A DNA stretch of 35,767 nt. Source: Lactifluus volemus (Eukaryota; Basidiomycota; Agaricomycetes; Russulales; Russulaceae). Location: assembly GCA_022376515.1 (NCBI GenBank), contig WTXI01000350.1, forward strand, positions 1 through 35,767, given 5' to 3'. The translations under genes and the position numbers were made by a program. Below the pieces are notes generated by a model, which had not been told where the DNA came from, did no database searches, and saw only the letters and a program-made list of their open reading frames with translations. Of this stretch, positions 1-9,478 are shown in pieces; within the stretch, counting starts at the first letter, position 1; each line of letters begins with the position of its first letter.

Positions 1-42
1 CAGAGCAGGAGGACGTCCCTCTTTTAATATAACTAGCGTAGA

Positions 43-59
43 CCCGTGCTTCGCACGGG
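43..59 (-). repeat. Hairpin of Helitron-like 3' terminus
   Basis: A perfect 7-bp stem with a 3-nt loop, six bases from a CTAG that is followed by T on the minus strand. This spacing is what rolling-circle Helitron elements use as a terminator. It is seen directly; assignment to Helitron is from the known terminal structure. Confidence 0.6.
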
Positions 60-451
60 GCTCTCAGCCATTGTCGCCACGTTTCTCGGCTGCCGCAAGC
101 TGGTGTCTTGTGGACGATGATGTCATTAGGCAAGATCTGGTGCTCGAAATGCCTTTCACGGAAAACAGGGGCTAGCTTTCGTGAACGCTCCAGAAAACGC
201 GTTCAGAAACATGGTCGGCAACTGGAGCAAGACAGTGAAAGAAAAAGAAGGAAAACTGAGAAATAGGAGTCGAACGTGCGAGTCGGAGTCAAATAGAAAT
301 CATGTGCACGATTATATGCAGACAGCCCCTGATGCACCGCTCAGCTGGTGGTTTCAGCTGCGGATCGCTGGAAAAAGATTGTCCTCGTCAGCGTGATCGT
401 GTTGACAGGGCAAGGGCATGACCCGCGCCGGCTCCTTTAACGAACGGGCCA

Positions 452-1410
452 CCTGGCCACAACGTGGGCCAGAGTCTGCGGATCCTTTGCGCGAGAGTCG
501 GCCACAGCGTGAGCCCAGAGTCTGCGGATCTTGAACGGTTCCTGCACCCCACACCGACCAATGAGAGTGCCCATCGAGCTACATCCTGAGCAGAGCCTGC
601 GCATCGTGTGACAGGTCAGGAGCACGACCCCGCGCGGACCAATGAGGGCTGGCCGACGGGGGCTGGTCCCGCGATGAGGGAAGAGGCGACGGAGGGGATG
701 GAGGTGGGAAGAAGTCAGGTGCACGGCCAAGTGAGGAACGACCAAATGAGGCAGTTGAGGGGTCCGAAGTCTGCCATCAGTGATGTCATCCGCAAGAAAG
801 TGCTTCCCCAACTGCCGTTTTGAGACAGCACACGTGAGGAGACAGGGGGAGAGAGAAAACACTGAGAGCGACGAAAGTTGTCGTTGTCACACGTGAAACG
901 CCATCTCCAACTGCATTTTTGAGAAGGAACATGCGAGGAGGAAAGAGGAGTGAGAGCTCAGCAGAGGAAGAAAACTGGGATGTGACGGAGCTGAAAGTAT
1001 TTGTCTGAGTTGTAGCAGACATTGTAAGTTGTCGAAACGTAAGGCAGAGAAAACGATGCAACGAACTGTATCATCAAAGATTAAAGTCGTGCACCTTCTT
1101 TCCGAGTCGGAACCAGGTTGCTTGTTGCCTTGTCGTTGCATTGAACCGTCTTCAGCGTGCCACCTGTTGTTGACCAATCAGGCCCGCAGCCCGCATTGAC
1201 TGGTGCCGCCTGCCTCAATCAGCTGACTGAACCGTCTTCGGCCTACCGCGTGCTACTCAGGGGAAGAAGTCAGACGGAGGCTGCAGCCCACTTTGGCAAA
1301 CGCGATGAGGGAACAGGCGACGGAGGGGATGGAGGGAAGAAGTCAGGTGCACGACCCCGTGCCGACCAATGAGAGCCGCCCGACGGCGGCTGCAGCCCGC
1401 TTTGGCAAAA
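452..1410. repeat. Internal repeated blocks of the 5' element
   Basis: Several imperfect repeats lie here. A roughly 50-bp tandem pair sharing GAGTCTGCGGATC is at 452-484 and 499-531. A block with GGCGACGGAGGGGATGGAG is at about 672-722 and again at about 1300-1351. The phrase GACCAATGAG recurs near 551, 637 and 1362. Short open frames here are not conserved between the repeats, so I see no gene. Confidence 0.55.
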
Positions 1411-1559
1411 AGCAGTCTTCCTTTAATATATTACTGAGTTTGTAATCACTGGATCAGTTACAGATGCAGTTAATTGTATATTTGGATTTTAACACCCTCT
1501 ACTCGGAGCCGAACCGACAGGTGACCTGATGGTGTAGCGAAATTATCTTGGAGATCCAT

Positions 1560-3125
1560 AGTAGCCATATTACAATGTCAGTGGCATTACAATGTTGGCG
1601 CATTAGAAGTGGCACATTTTTGTGCATTATAATGTGAGCGCATTATAATGTCGGTGAATTATAAAGTGAGCACATTATAATGTGAGCGCATTATAATGTA
1701 AGCACATTATAATGTCGGCGCATTATAATGTCGGCGCATTATAATGTCGGTGCATTATAATGTGAGCGCATTATAATGTTGGCGAATTATAAAGTGAGCG
1801 CATTATAAAGTGAGCGCATTATAATGTCGGCACATTATAATGTCGGCGCATTATAATGTCGGCACATTATAATGTCGGTGCATTATAATGTTGGCACATT
1901 ATAATGTCGGCGCATTATAATGTCGGTGCATTATAATGTTGGCACATTATAATGTCGGCACATTATAATGTCGGCGCATTATAATGTCTGTGCATTATAA
2001 TGTCGGCACATTATAATGTCGGCGCATTATAATGTGAGCACATTATAATGTGGGTGCATTATAATGTGGGTGCATTATAATGTGGGTGCATTATAATGTG
2101 GGTGCATTATAATGTCGGCGCATTATAATGTGAGCACATTATAATGTCGGCGCATTATAATGTGAGCACATTATAATGTCGGCGCATTATAATGTGAGCA
2201 CATTATAATGTCGGCGCATTATAATGTGAGCACATTATAATGTCGGCGCATTATAATGTGAGCACATTATAATGTCGGCGCATTATAATGTGAGCACATT
2301 ATAATGTCGGCGCATTATAATGTGAGCACATTATAATGTCGGCGCATTATAATGTGCTCGCATTATAATGTCGGCGCATTATAATGTGCTCGCATTATAA
2401 TGTCGGCGCATTATAATGTGCTCGCATTATAATGTCGGCGCATTATAATGTGCTCGCATTATAATGTGCTCGCATTATAATGTGCTCGCATTATAATGTG
2501 CTCGCATTATAATGTGCTCGCATTATAATGTGCTCGCATTATAATGTGCTCGCATTATAATGTGCTCGCATTATAATGTGCTCGCATTATAATGTGCTCG
2601 CATTATAATGTGCTCGCATTATAATGTGCTCGCATTATAATGTCGGCGCATTATAATGTGCTCGCATTATAATGTCAGCGCATTATAATGTGCTCGCATT
2701 ATAATGTCGGCGCATTATAATGTGCTCACATTATAATGCGCCGACATTATAATGTGCCGACATTATAATGTGCCGACATTATAATGTGCCGACATTATAA
2801 TGTGCCGACATTATAATGTGCCGACATTATAATGTGCCGACATTATAATGTGCCGACATTATAATGTGCCGACATTATAATGTGCCGACATTATAATGTG
2901 CCGACATTATAATGTCCTCACATTATGATGTCGGCGCATTATAATGTCGGTGCATTATAATGTGAGCACATTATAATGTCACTGACATTGTAATGTAGGC
3001 GCAATTTAATGTTGATGACATTATAATGTTGGCACATTACAATGTAGGTGCATCATAATTGGGACATTACAATGTCGGCGCACTGTAATGTCAGTGACAT
3101 TATAATTATGAAGACTTTACAATGT
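1560..3125. repeat. 16-bp palindromic minisatellite array
   Basis: About 100 units of exactly 16 bp. Each has a 10-bp self-complementary core, CATTATAATG, and a 6-nt spacer. Spacers occur in blocks: a mix of TCGGCG, TCGGCA, TGAGCG and TTGGCA up to about 2040; TGGGTG four times to about 2105; a strict alternation of TCGGCG with TGAGCA (32-bp dimer, seven copies) to about 2340; TCGGCG alternating with TGCTCG to about 2455; TGCTCG alone for about eleven units to 2640; a short mix to 2730; then CGCCGA and TGCCGA to about 2910. TGCCGA is the reverse complement of TCGGCA, so the array changes orientation near 2738. Both ends are degenerate (CATTACAATG and similar), as expected for ageing array edges. 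There is no gene inside. Confidence 0.95.
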
Positions 3126-3238
3126 ATTATGACTATAATGGGTATAGGTGGTAATTGGCGTATTGTAATGTGGTAAGGTGCCTGGGACATTATAACACGT
3201 CGTGTACAAATTATCAGGAAACAATGTAATTAGGCTAC

Positions 3239-3841
3239 ATGGATTGTTGCAGCATCCTCGAAATCTATCTTTTTAATCACCTCTCCTTTACTATTCCACG
3301 CCTCTTACAGTTCATGCAATCGTCTGAAAACCTCAGGTTTAATGCTGTCGATATACGTTTCGGCGCCCGTCTCGTTGAGCTACAGGTGATGCCTTGGACA
3401 TCGCACCCCTCATTGCGGTTACGGATCGGATGCGAACATCTCGACTGGCAGGTAGCGTCTGTTGCGCAAATCTTCCATACACTTTCACCAGTACTCTCTG
3501 TCGTGGAGAAAGTCAGACTCACTCACGAGGAGCACAATCAATCATCAGAATCGCACAACGATGTCGATCGAACACAGTGGCGTGAACTTCTTAGGCCGTT
3601 CGCCAATGCGAAAGCTATTCACGTGCAAGAGGATTTCGTCGACAAGATCTCCCGTTCCCTACCATCTCACGATGGAGACCCATTCCTTCCGAACCTTAAG
3701 GAGATTCAATATTCTGGAGCGCGCGATTCTCGGGACGCATTTACCGCATTTCTCGATGAACGACAAGTAGCAGGGCGTCCTGTGAGCCTGCGCTTGGTGG
3801 ATCTTTTCACATTCTACAATGACAAGGAAATGGATCGATAA
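3239..3841 (+). pseudogene. F-box family gene fragment, 3' part only (copy A)
   Basis: An open frame of 200 codons matches the C-terminal part of the F-box genes further right. It includes the segment LFNHLSFTIPRLLQFMQSSE, then HLDWQVASVAQIF, the QWRELLRPFANAK motif and a terminal DERQVAGRPVSLRLVD. Clear similarity to copies E and G begins near 3255; the F-box, the first exon and roughly the first 285 residues are missing. What replaces them is the minisatellite, whose degenerate edge ends about 120 bp upstream. The 3' flank keeps a piece shared with copies B and E (GTACGTCTCGATACAA near 3890). The ATG at 3239 lies in non-homologous sequence and is probably fortuitous. Transcription is unlikely without a promoter, but the frame is undamaged, so the truncation may be recent. 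Confidence 0.8.
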
Positions 3842-4194
3842 ACCCAGGTTTGAGCTCTGCAGAAACTGTATTCGAGATGGGACGCAGTACGTCTCGATAC
3901 AAATGCCTGCCTCACTGGCGCTCACACGTAGTATTAATAAGTCAGCTGCCGTTGTCATGGATGGATACACATTGGGCATTGACAGGAGAAAAGAAGGATT
4001 GATGCTTGATAAGCACGGAAAAAGAAAGAAAGTGGGGCGGGCAGAATGGTATGAAATGCAATCAGATAGTCCAACTAGTAAACGACTGGGGGATGAGAGC
4101 AACGTGGAAGGGAAAGGGAATATTGTCCAGAAAATGGTAGGGAAGGCAATCACGTGCATTCGAAGGTCAGGCAGTAAGGCATGTTGGGAAGGCA
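3842..4194. other. Spacer after copy A
   Basis: The first 60 bases or so are remnant 3' flank of the F-box family. The rest is purine-rich sequence without a recognisable gene; overlapping short frames in it have no conserved features. Confidence 0.5.
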
Positions 4195-5215
4195 CTAGCA
4201 ATCGCCAGGATCGGACTCATCATCCTGGAGACATGCGCGCTCGTTAGCAATACCTGGCTCTGGAGCAGTGGAACTTGAAGCTTTAGTTGACTCTCCATGA
4301 CGATTGCCCTTCAAGTCATCAGCTTCTTGGTTCGCCAAGAATTGCAAATAGGCAGATTTGAAGGTGGGGCGCAATAAACTCTCATCCGATGCGCCTGCAG
4401 GGTGATTAGCATTGGTAGGCTTCTTCTTCTCACGCTTTACACGTTTTGGCGCCGGGGTGATGCTCACGATCTTGACGAGGTTCTACTATCGCGTCAATAC
4501 TACAACAAAGTTTGTCCTACTGGCATCACTTACGTAACCTTGACGCTCACGGAGACGTTGCTCTCCTGTAGAACGATTCGCCAACGCTGCTTCACGTTCC
4601 ATAGATTCATCCTCAAAAAGGGACCAATACGCTTGACACGCTAATTCACCTGTGGGATCCTCCACAGGCACATCGACAGCAGTTGAGGATGAAGCGATGC
4701 GTCCATGAGCAATTGACGGAGTCATGTGGCTGATGGAACCCTCCGTCGCCGAAGAAGCCTTGCGAATGGTTGCATTGGCACGCAAGTTTTCGCTCTTGTT
4801 GGGGCCAGTGCTTTGTGCGACCTGTTACGTGGTCAAACTCAAAATTAGATCATGATTTATTTCCACTCGACATACCATTGTGTCCCAATCTCTCACAAGC
4901 CCAGATGGCTTCGAACGTTTTCTAGTCTTGGTCATGCTAGGGTCGTCCAAGATTGGTGGAGGACTTGCGATTTGTGAAGGTAACTTAATGAACACACGCG
5001 CACGTGCCGAATGACTGTGAATCGCAACAAACCTGATCAAACAACGGGACTTATTCATACAGCGCTCGGTTAGCTTTGATAGCCTCCGTTTCCGCCATTT
5101 CGTTACTTTTCCTTGGCCTTGGTCCGTCAGTTTCACTAATATTAGGAGGTGCCTTCCCAGGTTCGGTGGGTGGATCAAACTCGCCTTCATCATCATCAGA
5201 CCCTTGGGGTTGCAT
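4195..5215 (-). CDS. Unknown charged protein, four-exon model (gene probably longer and damaged)
   Basis: I do not recognise this gene. Four exons join in frame on the minus strand: 5215-5061, 5014-4876, 4821-4534 and 4470-4195, giving 285 residues. The introns are 46, 54 and 63 nt and start GTATGA, GTATGT and GTAAGT. The protein is polar and low-complexity: an acidic start with DDDEGEFDPP, a basic patch TKTRKRSKPS, a second patch KRVKREKKK that could act as a nuclear signal, and an acidic end. Upstream in the same direction are further coding-like stretches (about 5405-5216, with HEADKLFEAGPDCELTEIEDD, and around 5730-5480). Continuing from ELTEIEDD into DDDEGEF needs a one-base frame change near 5205, so this may be a decayed longer gene whose ATG at 5215 is incidental. 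No catalytic domain is visible. Confidence 0.5.
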
Positions 5216-5730
5216 CGTCCTCGATCTCTGTCAACTCACAATCCGGGCCTGCTTCAAACAGCTTATCAGCCTCATGTATGGTTGGTTGTTTATGCCCACT
5301 TACGACGGTTTCCACGCTGACCTCAGCCACCCATCTCTCTGACAGGATTCTTGGGCACATTTTGTGGCCCGTCTTGGGGTCTCGTCGGGACGGTCCTCGT
5401 TGCAATCTCCGTATAATCGTTCAGTAATAGCATTGGTTTTGATCCCAGTCAAATGATGAATTGATCATATCATTAGGGTCGTACCTGGATTATGGGCGCT
5501 TGTTTCTGGTGCCTTTGATTTATGGCCGCCACGTCGATGACCAGTTGTTTTGTTTTCTGCGCTTTTGATAAATATGCAAACCTCATCCTCTGATATGTCT
5601 GCGCAGATACATTTCTGATTGTTAGCTACGCAGTAGGCTAAAGATACTGACGAGAAATGCCGTCCCAGCTTCGGGGATGGACACGGTCAACATTGGCATC
5701 ATCCATCAACTGTCAACTATCATCTGGTCT
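5216..5730 (-). pseudogene. Possible upstream exons of the unknown minus-strand gene
   Basis: Three coding-like segments are readable on the minus strand: about 5710-5655 (DDANVDRVHPRSWDGISR), about 5605-5490 (CADISEDEVCIFIK and a basic tail, ending at a GTACGA donor), and about 5405-5205 (HKQPTIHEADKLFEAGPDC). I cannot chain them to each other or to the downstream exons without a frame change, so I treat them as remnants. The composition matches the downstream exons (acidic runs, proline and serine). Confidence 0.3.
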
Positions 5731-6008
5731 TTGAGTTGTGCGACACGCATTATACCCTCGTTGGTTTTTCTTATACTGACCTCGCGCTACTGCTCCAATG
5801 CTGGGTTGTACTCACAAACCTCTCACATCGACAGGCGAGTACGGTATCGAGGGGGCGGTGCTGCAGACATTCTAGGTGATGTCGGAATATCGGGCCTAGC
5901 GCGCGTTTTCAGTATCTTATGGAACAAACCGGCGTTCTCTGCATGCCATTATTCCTTTCCCCCCACCCCTACTCCATCGCCTGTACCTCCGCCCCTCAAC
6001 ACTACTAG

Positions 6009-6272
6009 CACTCCCTGCTCGCACTCTATGCTCCACAACTCTCATCCGAGGCATACCTAATCCAGCTCTGGCGCCAAGGATACCTCAACTGCACACGTAT
6101 CGGAGGCGTGGATGACATCTCGCAGAAGCATCCTCGTGGTTGGCAGGCGCGACGCAACAAGATTTGGCGATTGGGACCGCACCTGGCACCGGCAAAAATT
6201 GGCGAGGTAGCTATAGTGCAGTTCGTAGCCGTTCTTATTCGCCCTTTACAGAACCCGGCTAGCAACCTATGA
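6009..6272 (+). CDS. Possible terminal exon, unknown protein
   Basis: An open frame of 87 codons and a TGA, with no start codon, is preceded by a pyrimidine-rich tract ending in CTACTAG, which looks like a 3' splice site. The translation is protein-like, with WRQGYLNCTRIGGVDDISQ followed by HPRGWQARRNKIWRLGP. I do not recognise a family, and no upstream exon could be linked with confidence. It could equally be an old gene fragment or chance. Confidence 0.3.
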   Translation, partial: HSLLALYAPQLSSEAYLIQLWRQGYLNCTRIGGVDDISQKHPRGWQARRNKIWRLGPHLAPAKIGEVAIVQFVAVLIRPLQNPASNL

Positions 6273-6954
6273 CTCTCTTCATAGCGGATGAAGGATTCTT
6301 GGAGAAGAGAGAATCCGTCACGGTAATTCTAGAGTGTAGCTTGTCATGTACTCTACCTACTGTATATACTGTAACTGAATACATCATGACATTTTTATCA
6401 TCTGGCATGTGGACGGAAGGCTCTCCTCACGCACGCACTTGGAGGACCAGCCACAACTCCAGCAGCTGCTGATCTCGGCCCTGGACCCTGGTCCGGATAT
6501 TTGCGGGATTGGAAGGATCGAATTCGATATCCCACAGCTTATTCAGCAACACACCTTCACTTGCGTGAATGCGGGCGCCGTGGCAGTACTCGAGGCAGAT
6601 GGCTGTGCACCATCCGCTCCTGTGTGATCCCCCTAACAGCCAGTGAGTCATCGCCATGTGTGCTTTGCTACCAGTGGTAATCGTTTGACGAGAAAACAAC
6701 GCACGAGAGAAAAGTTCCACCCACTGTAGCTGGGTCTGCACAGTACGTTCATCTCTGTGGGACGCTCATCAGCGCCGTACCGATGTCGTCTCGGCTTGCC
6801 ACATCCGCGCTGTGTCATGATGCGCACGCAGGCACCGACGCTAGTACGAATATGCCCATTCTGGGAATAGCTCAGCGCCCAAGGGCCAAGGCGCCCAAGT
6901 ACCGTACACCGCCATTGCTACACCCGTGAACTGTTCAACCACTCGACGTCGTTA
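6273..6954. other. Spacer upstream of copy B
   Basis: No convincing gene. A minus-strand open frame at 6741-6427 has a protein-like C-terminal half (ASEGVLLNKLWDIEFDPSNP) but no recognisable domain and no duplicated counterpart in the window; it may be an exon remnant. The last 300 bases would hold the promoter of copy B. Confidence 0.35.
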
Positions 6955-6969
6955 CTCACCTCCCTGAAA
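6955..6969 (+). promoter_or_regulatory. Conserved leader element before the F-box start codon
   Basis: The 15-mer CTCACCTCCCTGAAA lies directly before the ATG of copy B. It recurs at the same place before copies C (13742-13756), F (one base different, before 23733) and H (before 30513), before the orphan exon (one base different, before 27713), and in E before the position where the ATG has changed to ATT. Its position fixes the start codon of the family. It may be a translation-start context or merely part of the duplicated unit. Confidence 0.6.
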
Positions 6970-8533
6970 ATGCCTGGTTGCTGGCCTACCGTACCTCATC
7001 CTTCCCTCATTAGAAGGCTCGCCGATGGCCGACGTGAACCAAGTCGTGAGTTCCAAATCCTTCAAGTTGTGTTATCTGATTCGTTCTCAACCTTGCGAGT
7101 TGATAGGGCTCACTGACAACGGCAATAGACGACACTCACCTATACCTATCCTAAACGATGACGTGCTTCTCAATATATTTGATCTTTACCGGCTGGCAGA
7201 CGAAAATGGAGTTGCAACGGTCTTTGCTTCAAGTTGGCACCGCCAATGTTGGTGGTACAAACTGGCACATGTTTGTCGACTGTGGCGAAATCTTATTCTT
7301 GAATCACCATGCCGGTTCGACCTTCACCTCTACTGCACCAATGGTGTGCCTGTAGCGAAAATGCTGGCACATTCACCACCTCTACCACTCACCATTTGTT
7401 ATCACACTGATCGGGAGCTAACAGCAAAAGACGAATCGGGTATATCGCTCGCGCTTTCACACCGTGATCGCGTACATCGCATTGACGTTTGGAAGCTCCC
7501 ATATGCGTGGACTCAGGTGTTCGTCACGGTTATGCGTGATCAATTCCCAATTTTGGAACGCATGTATATCGATTCTCGGCCAATGACAACAGTGGTCCTT
7601 CCTGAAACGTTTCAAGCCCCCAATCTACGACATCTCAAACTGTGGACGGCTTCCCTTCCAATTGGATCTCCCTTACTCACAACTGCCGCGGGACTCGTCA
7701 CTCTCTCTCTTATGGATATCCCGGCATCCGCTTATTTCCCTCCAAGTTATCTACGAACCCGGCTTTCGCTTATGGTCCAGCTGGAGAAGCTATCCATTGG
7801 ATTTGTATCCCCTATCCCCGATCGTGATGTTGAAAGGGAGCCGAGCCAGGCCCTGGACATGATCACACTTCCCAACCTACGCTGGTTTGCATTCGATGGT
7901 GCTAGCACCTATTTGGAAGGCCTTGTTGCTTGGATCAGCACCCCGTCCCTCAGCATCGTTCATGTCTATCTTGATGTTCAGCCCTTCTATATAATTCCAC
8001 GCTTCTTGGAGTTCGTGCAAACATCCGAGGACCTCACATTTAGCGCTGTCCGGGTAACTTTCGGTGCACTTTATGTTTCCTTAAATGCGGTCCCTTGGAA
8101 GTGGGACACTCCTTTCCTGTTGCGGATCAAGTGCGGACATCTCGTCTCCCAGGTTGCGTCTGCGGCACAATTATTTCGTAAACTTTCACCCGTACTTTCT
8201 GTTGTCGAGCAAGTCACATTCAGCTACGAAGAGCACAGCCGTTCATCGCACAACAATGTAGACCGAAGACAGTGGCGTGAACTTCTTAGGCCGTTCACCA
8301 ACGCGAAGAGTATTCATGTCCAAGATGAGCTCGTCGGCAGAATTTTCCTTTCCTTACTACCATCTGGCAATGGAGAGCCACTACTAGAGCTCCTTCCGAA
8401 CCTTGAGGAGGTTGGATATTCTGGAGAAAGCGATGCTCTGGAAGCATTTACCGCATTCCTCAATGAACGACAGGTAGCAGGCCATCCTGTAACCCTCCGC
8501 ATGGTGGATCGCTCGGTGCTCGAGGCTCAATAA
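6970..8533 (+). CDS. F-box protein, copy B, two exons
   Basis: Exons 6970-7045 and 7107-8533 around a 61-nt intron (GTGAGT...GATAG) give 500 residues. Exon 1 begins MPGCWPTVPHPSLIRRL and joins in phase 1 to the F-box region (ILNDDVLLNIFDLYRLA, then WWYKLAHVCRLWRNLILESP). F-box proteins bind Skp1 through this domain and present substrates to SCF ubiquitin ligases; that role is family knowledge. After the F-box come DLHLYCTNGVPV, LRR-like segments (LPNLRWFAFDGASTYLEGL, about residues 275-300) and the family C-terminal block QWRELLRPFTNAKSIHVQ. I chose the ATG at 6970 because the same exon is open and in phase in copies C and F; an unspliced reading from 7025 also stays open here but is closed by stops in the paralogs. 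No damage is seen. The target is unknown. Confidence 0.85.
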
Positions 8534-9478
8534 GCCCCAGTACGGGTGGGCGCTGCAACATAACGTTCTTAGGATTGAAGTACGTCTCGATACAACTAGT
8601 ACCCATATTTCACTCGAGCTCACAGTCATACCGACTCCTGTTCATGTCAACCGGCAGGATTCAGGTCGTCGATGAGATCGCAACTTGAGTAGCCCAACTA
8701 GTTTATCTTAATCCACACTCACTTTTGCATCTTGATGACTATCGTATACCCTTCCGATTTCGTTGCACGATCGCGCACCCTTTTTCAGATTCTCTAACTA
8801 TTTTTTCTCTCCCTCCTGCATTCCTTGGCGACTGCACAAATCACGCGTACATGTTGGCCACTCTATTTGCGTTTCGGGCGCGATATCATTTCCCTTCGAT
8901 ATATATACTCTACGACGCTTTATCGCTTTGCTGTACTTCTTCACGACTTCATTAACCTTCCATTAATGAAATGCTGTGATTCCGGGATATGCTGTTGAGC
9001 AATTTGCCGAATTCGATGATATAGGTTTGCTCTCCCATCCCACACGCAACTTGCCAAGGCGATCCAGCGTGCGACAGCTTCTCTGGAAATTTTCACTAAT
9101 TTTCCGGGGTCCGCGATAAGGAATACTGATGTGCAGCGGCTGCTCTGTGGCGTCTGTATGCACATATCTTGTGAATCTGCAGGAGGCCGTTGGGAGTGAG
9201 CACGTCCGAGTCTCACCGGCCCGGGTTCGGCAAGCTCCGGCTGCGGCAATGCGCACCTTCTCCTGGGCCTCATCCTTGCTTGGCTTATAGTATCCGACTC
9301 GTGCGTAGCAGCACCTCTTTCCTGAACACCCGTAGAAGATATGCTGGCCCAGTCAACTCACAGGGTTTGAAGATATACTCTGCTCAACACTGGAGCCTAT
9401 GCTTGTTGAATACGGCAACAGTCAAAAGATCATCGATGCGGAGGCTGCGACGTTCTAGAGGATGCCAAATCTGGAGTG
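8534..9478. repeat. Duplicated 3' flank of copy B (homologous to 21478-22555)
   Basis: The 3' flank of B matches that of E over about 1 kb with many small indels. Shared landmarks are GTACGTCTCGATACAACTA just after the stop, AACTTGCCA near 9048 and 21970, and CAACACTGGAGCCTA near 9390 and 22478. Short minus-strand open frames exist in both copies but in different frames, so any gene here is decayed. Confidence 0.75.

Larger units (their letters stand above)
33..1437 (-). mobile_element. Putative non-autonomous Helitron-like element
   Basis: Read on the minus strand, the left edge has the layout of a Helitron 3' end: a perfect hairpin (arms CCCGTGC at 43-49 and GCACGGG at 53-59, 3-nt loop), six bases, then CTAG (33-36) followed by T. 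The opposite edge near 1437 begins TCAGTAATATATTAAAGG on the minus strand, which resembles Helitron 5' ends (TC followed by an AT-rich stretch). The base before that TC is C rather than the expected A, so the 5' boundary is uncertain. No Rep/helicase coding is visible, so the element would be non-autonomous. The interior is made of partly repeated blocks. Sequence just left of 33 resembles the 1437 end, so a second element may lie head-to-tail beyond the window. Confidence 0.5.

Noticed and set aside
437..1372. Short frames in the 5' element
   Set aside because: They fall on repeated blocks, differ between repeat copies and lack domains.
1620..2930. TATAAT in every repeat unit as promoters
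   Set aside because: It is part of the palindrome and a bacterial-type box has no meaning in this eukaryotic setting; no genes follow.
1560..3125. CRISPR-like array
   Set aside because: The 16-bp unit has a palindromic 10-bp core with 6-nt recurring spacers. CRISPR spacers are unique and about 30 nt, and the context is eukaryotic.
7025..7106. Start of copy B at ATG 7025 with no intron (502 residues)
   Set aside because: The stretch 7046-7106 has GTGAGT and GATAG ends and is closed by stops in copies C, E and F, while the ATG 6970 exon is conserved in phase.
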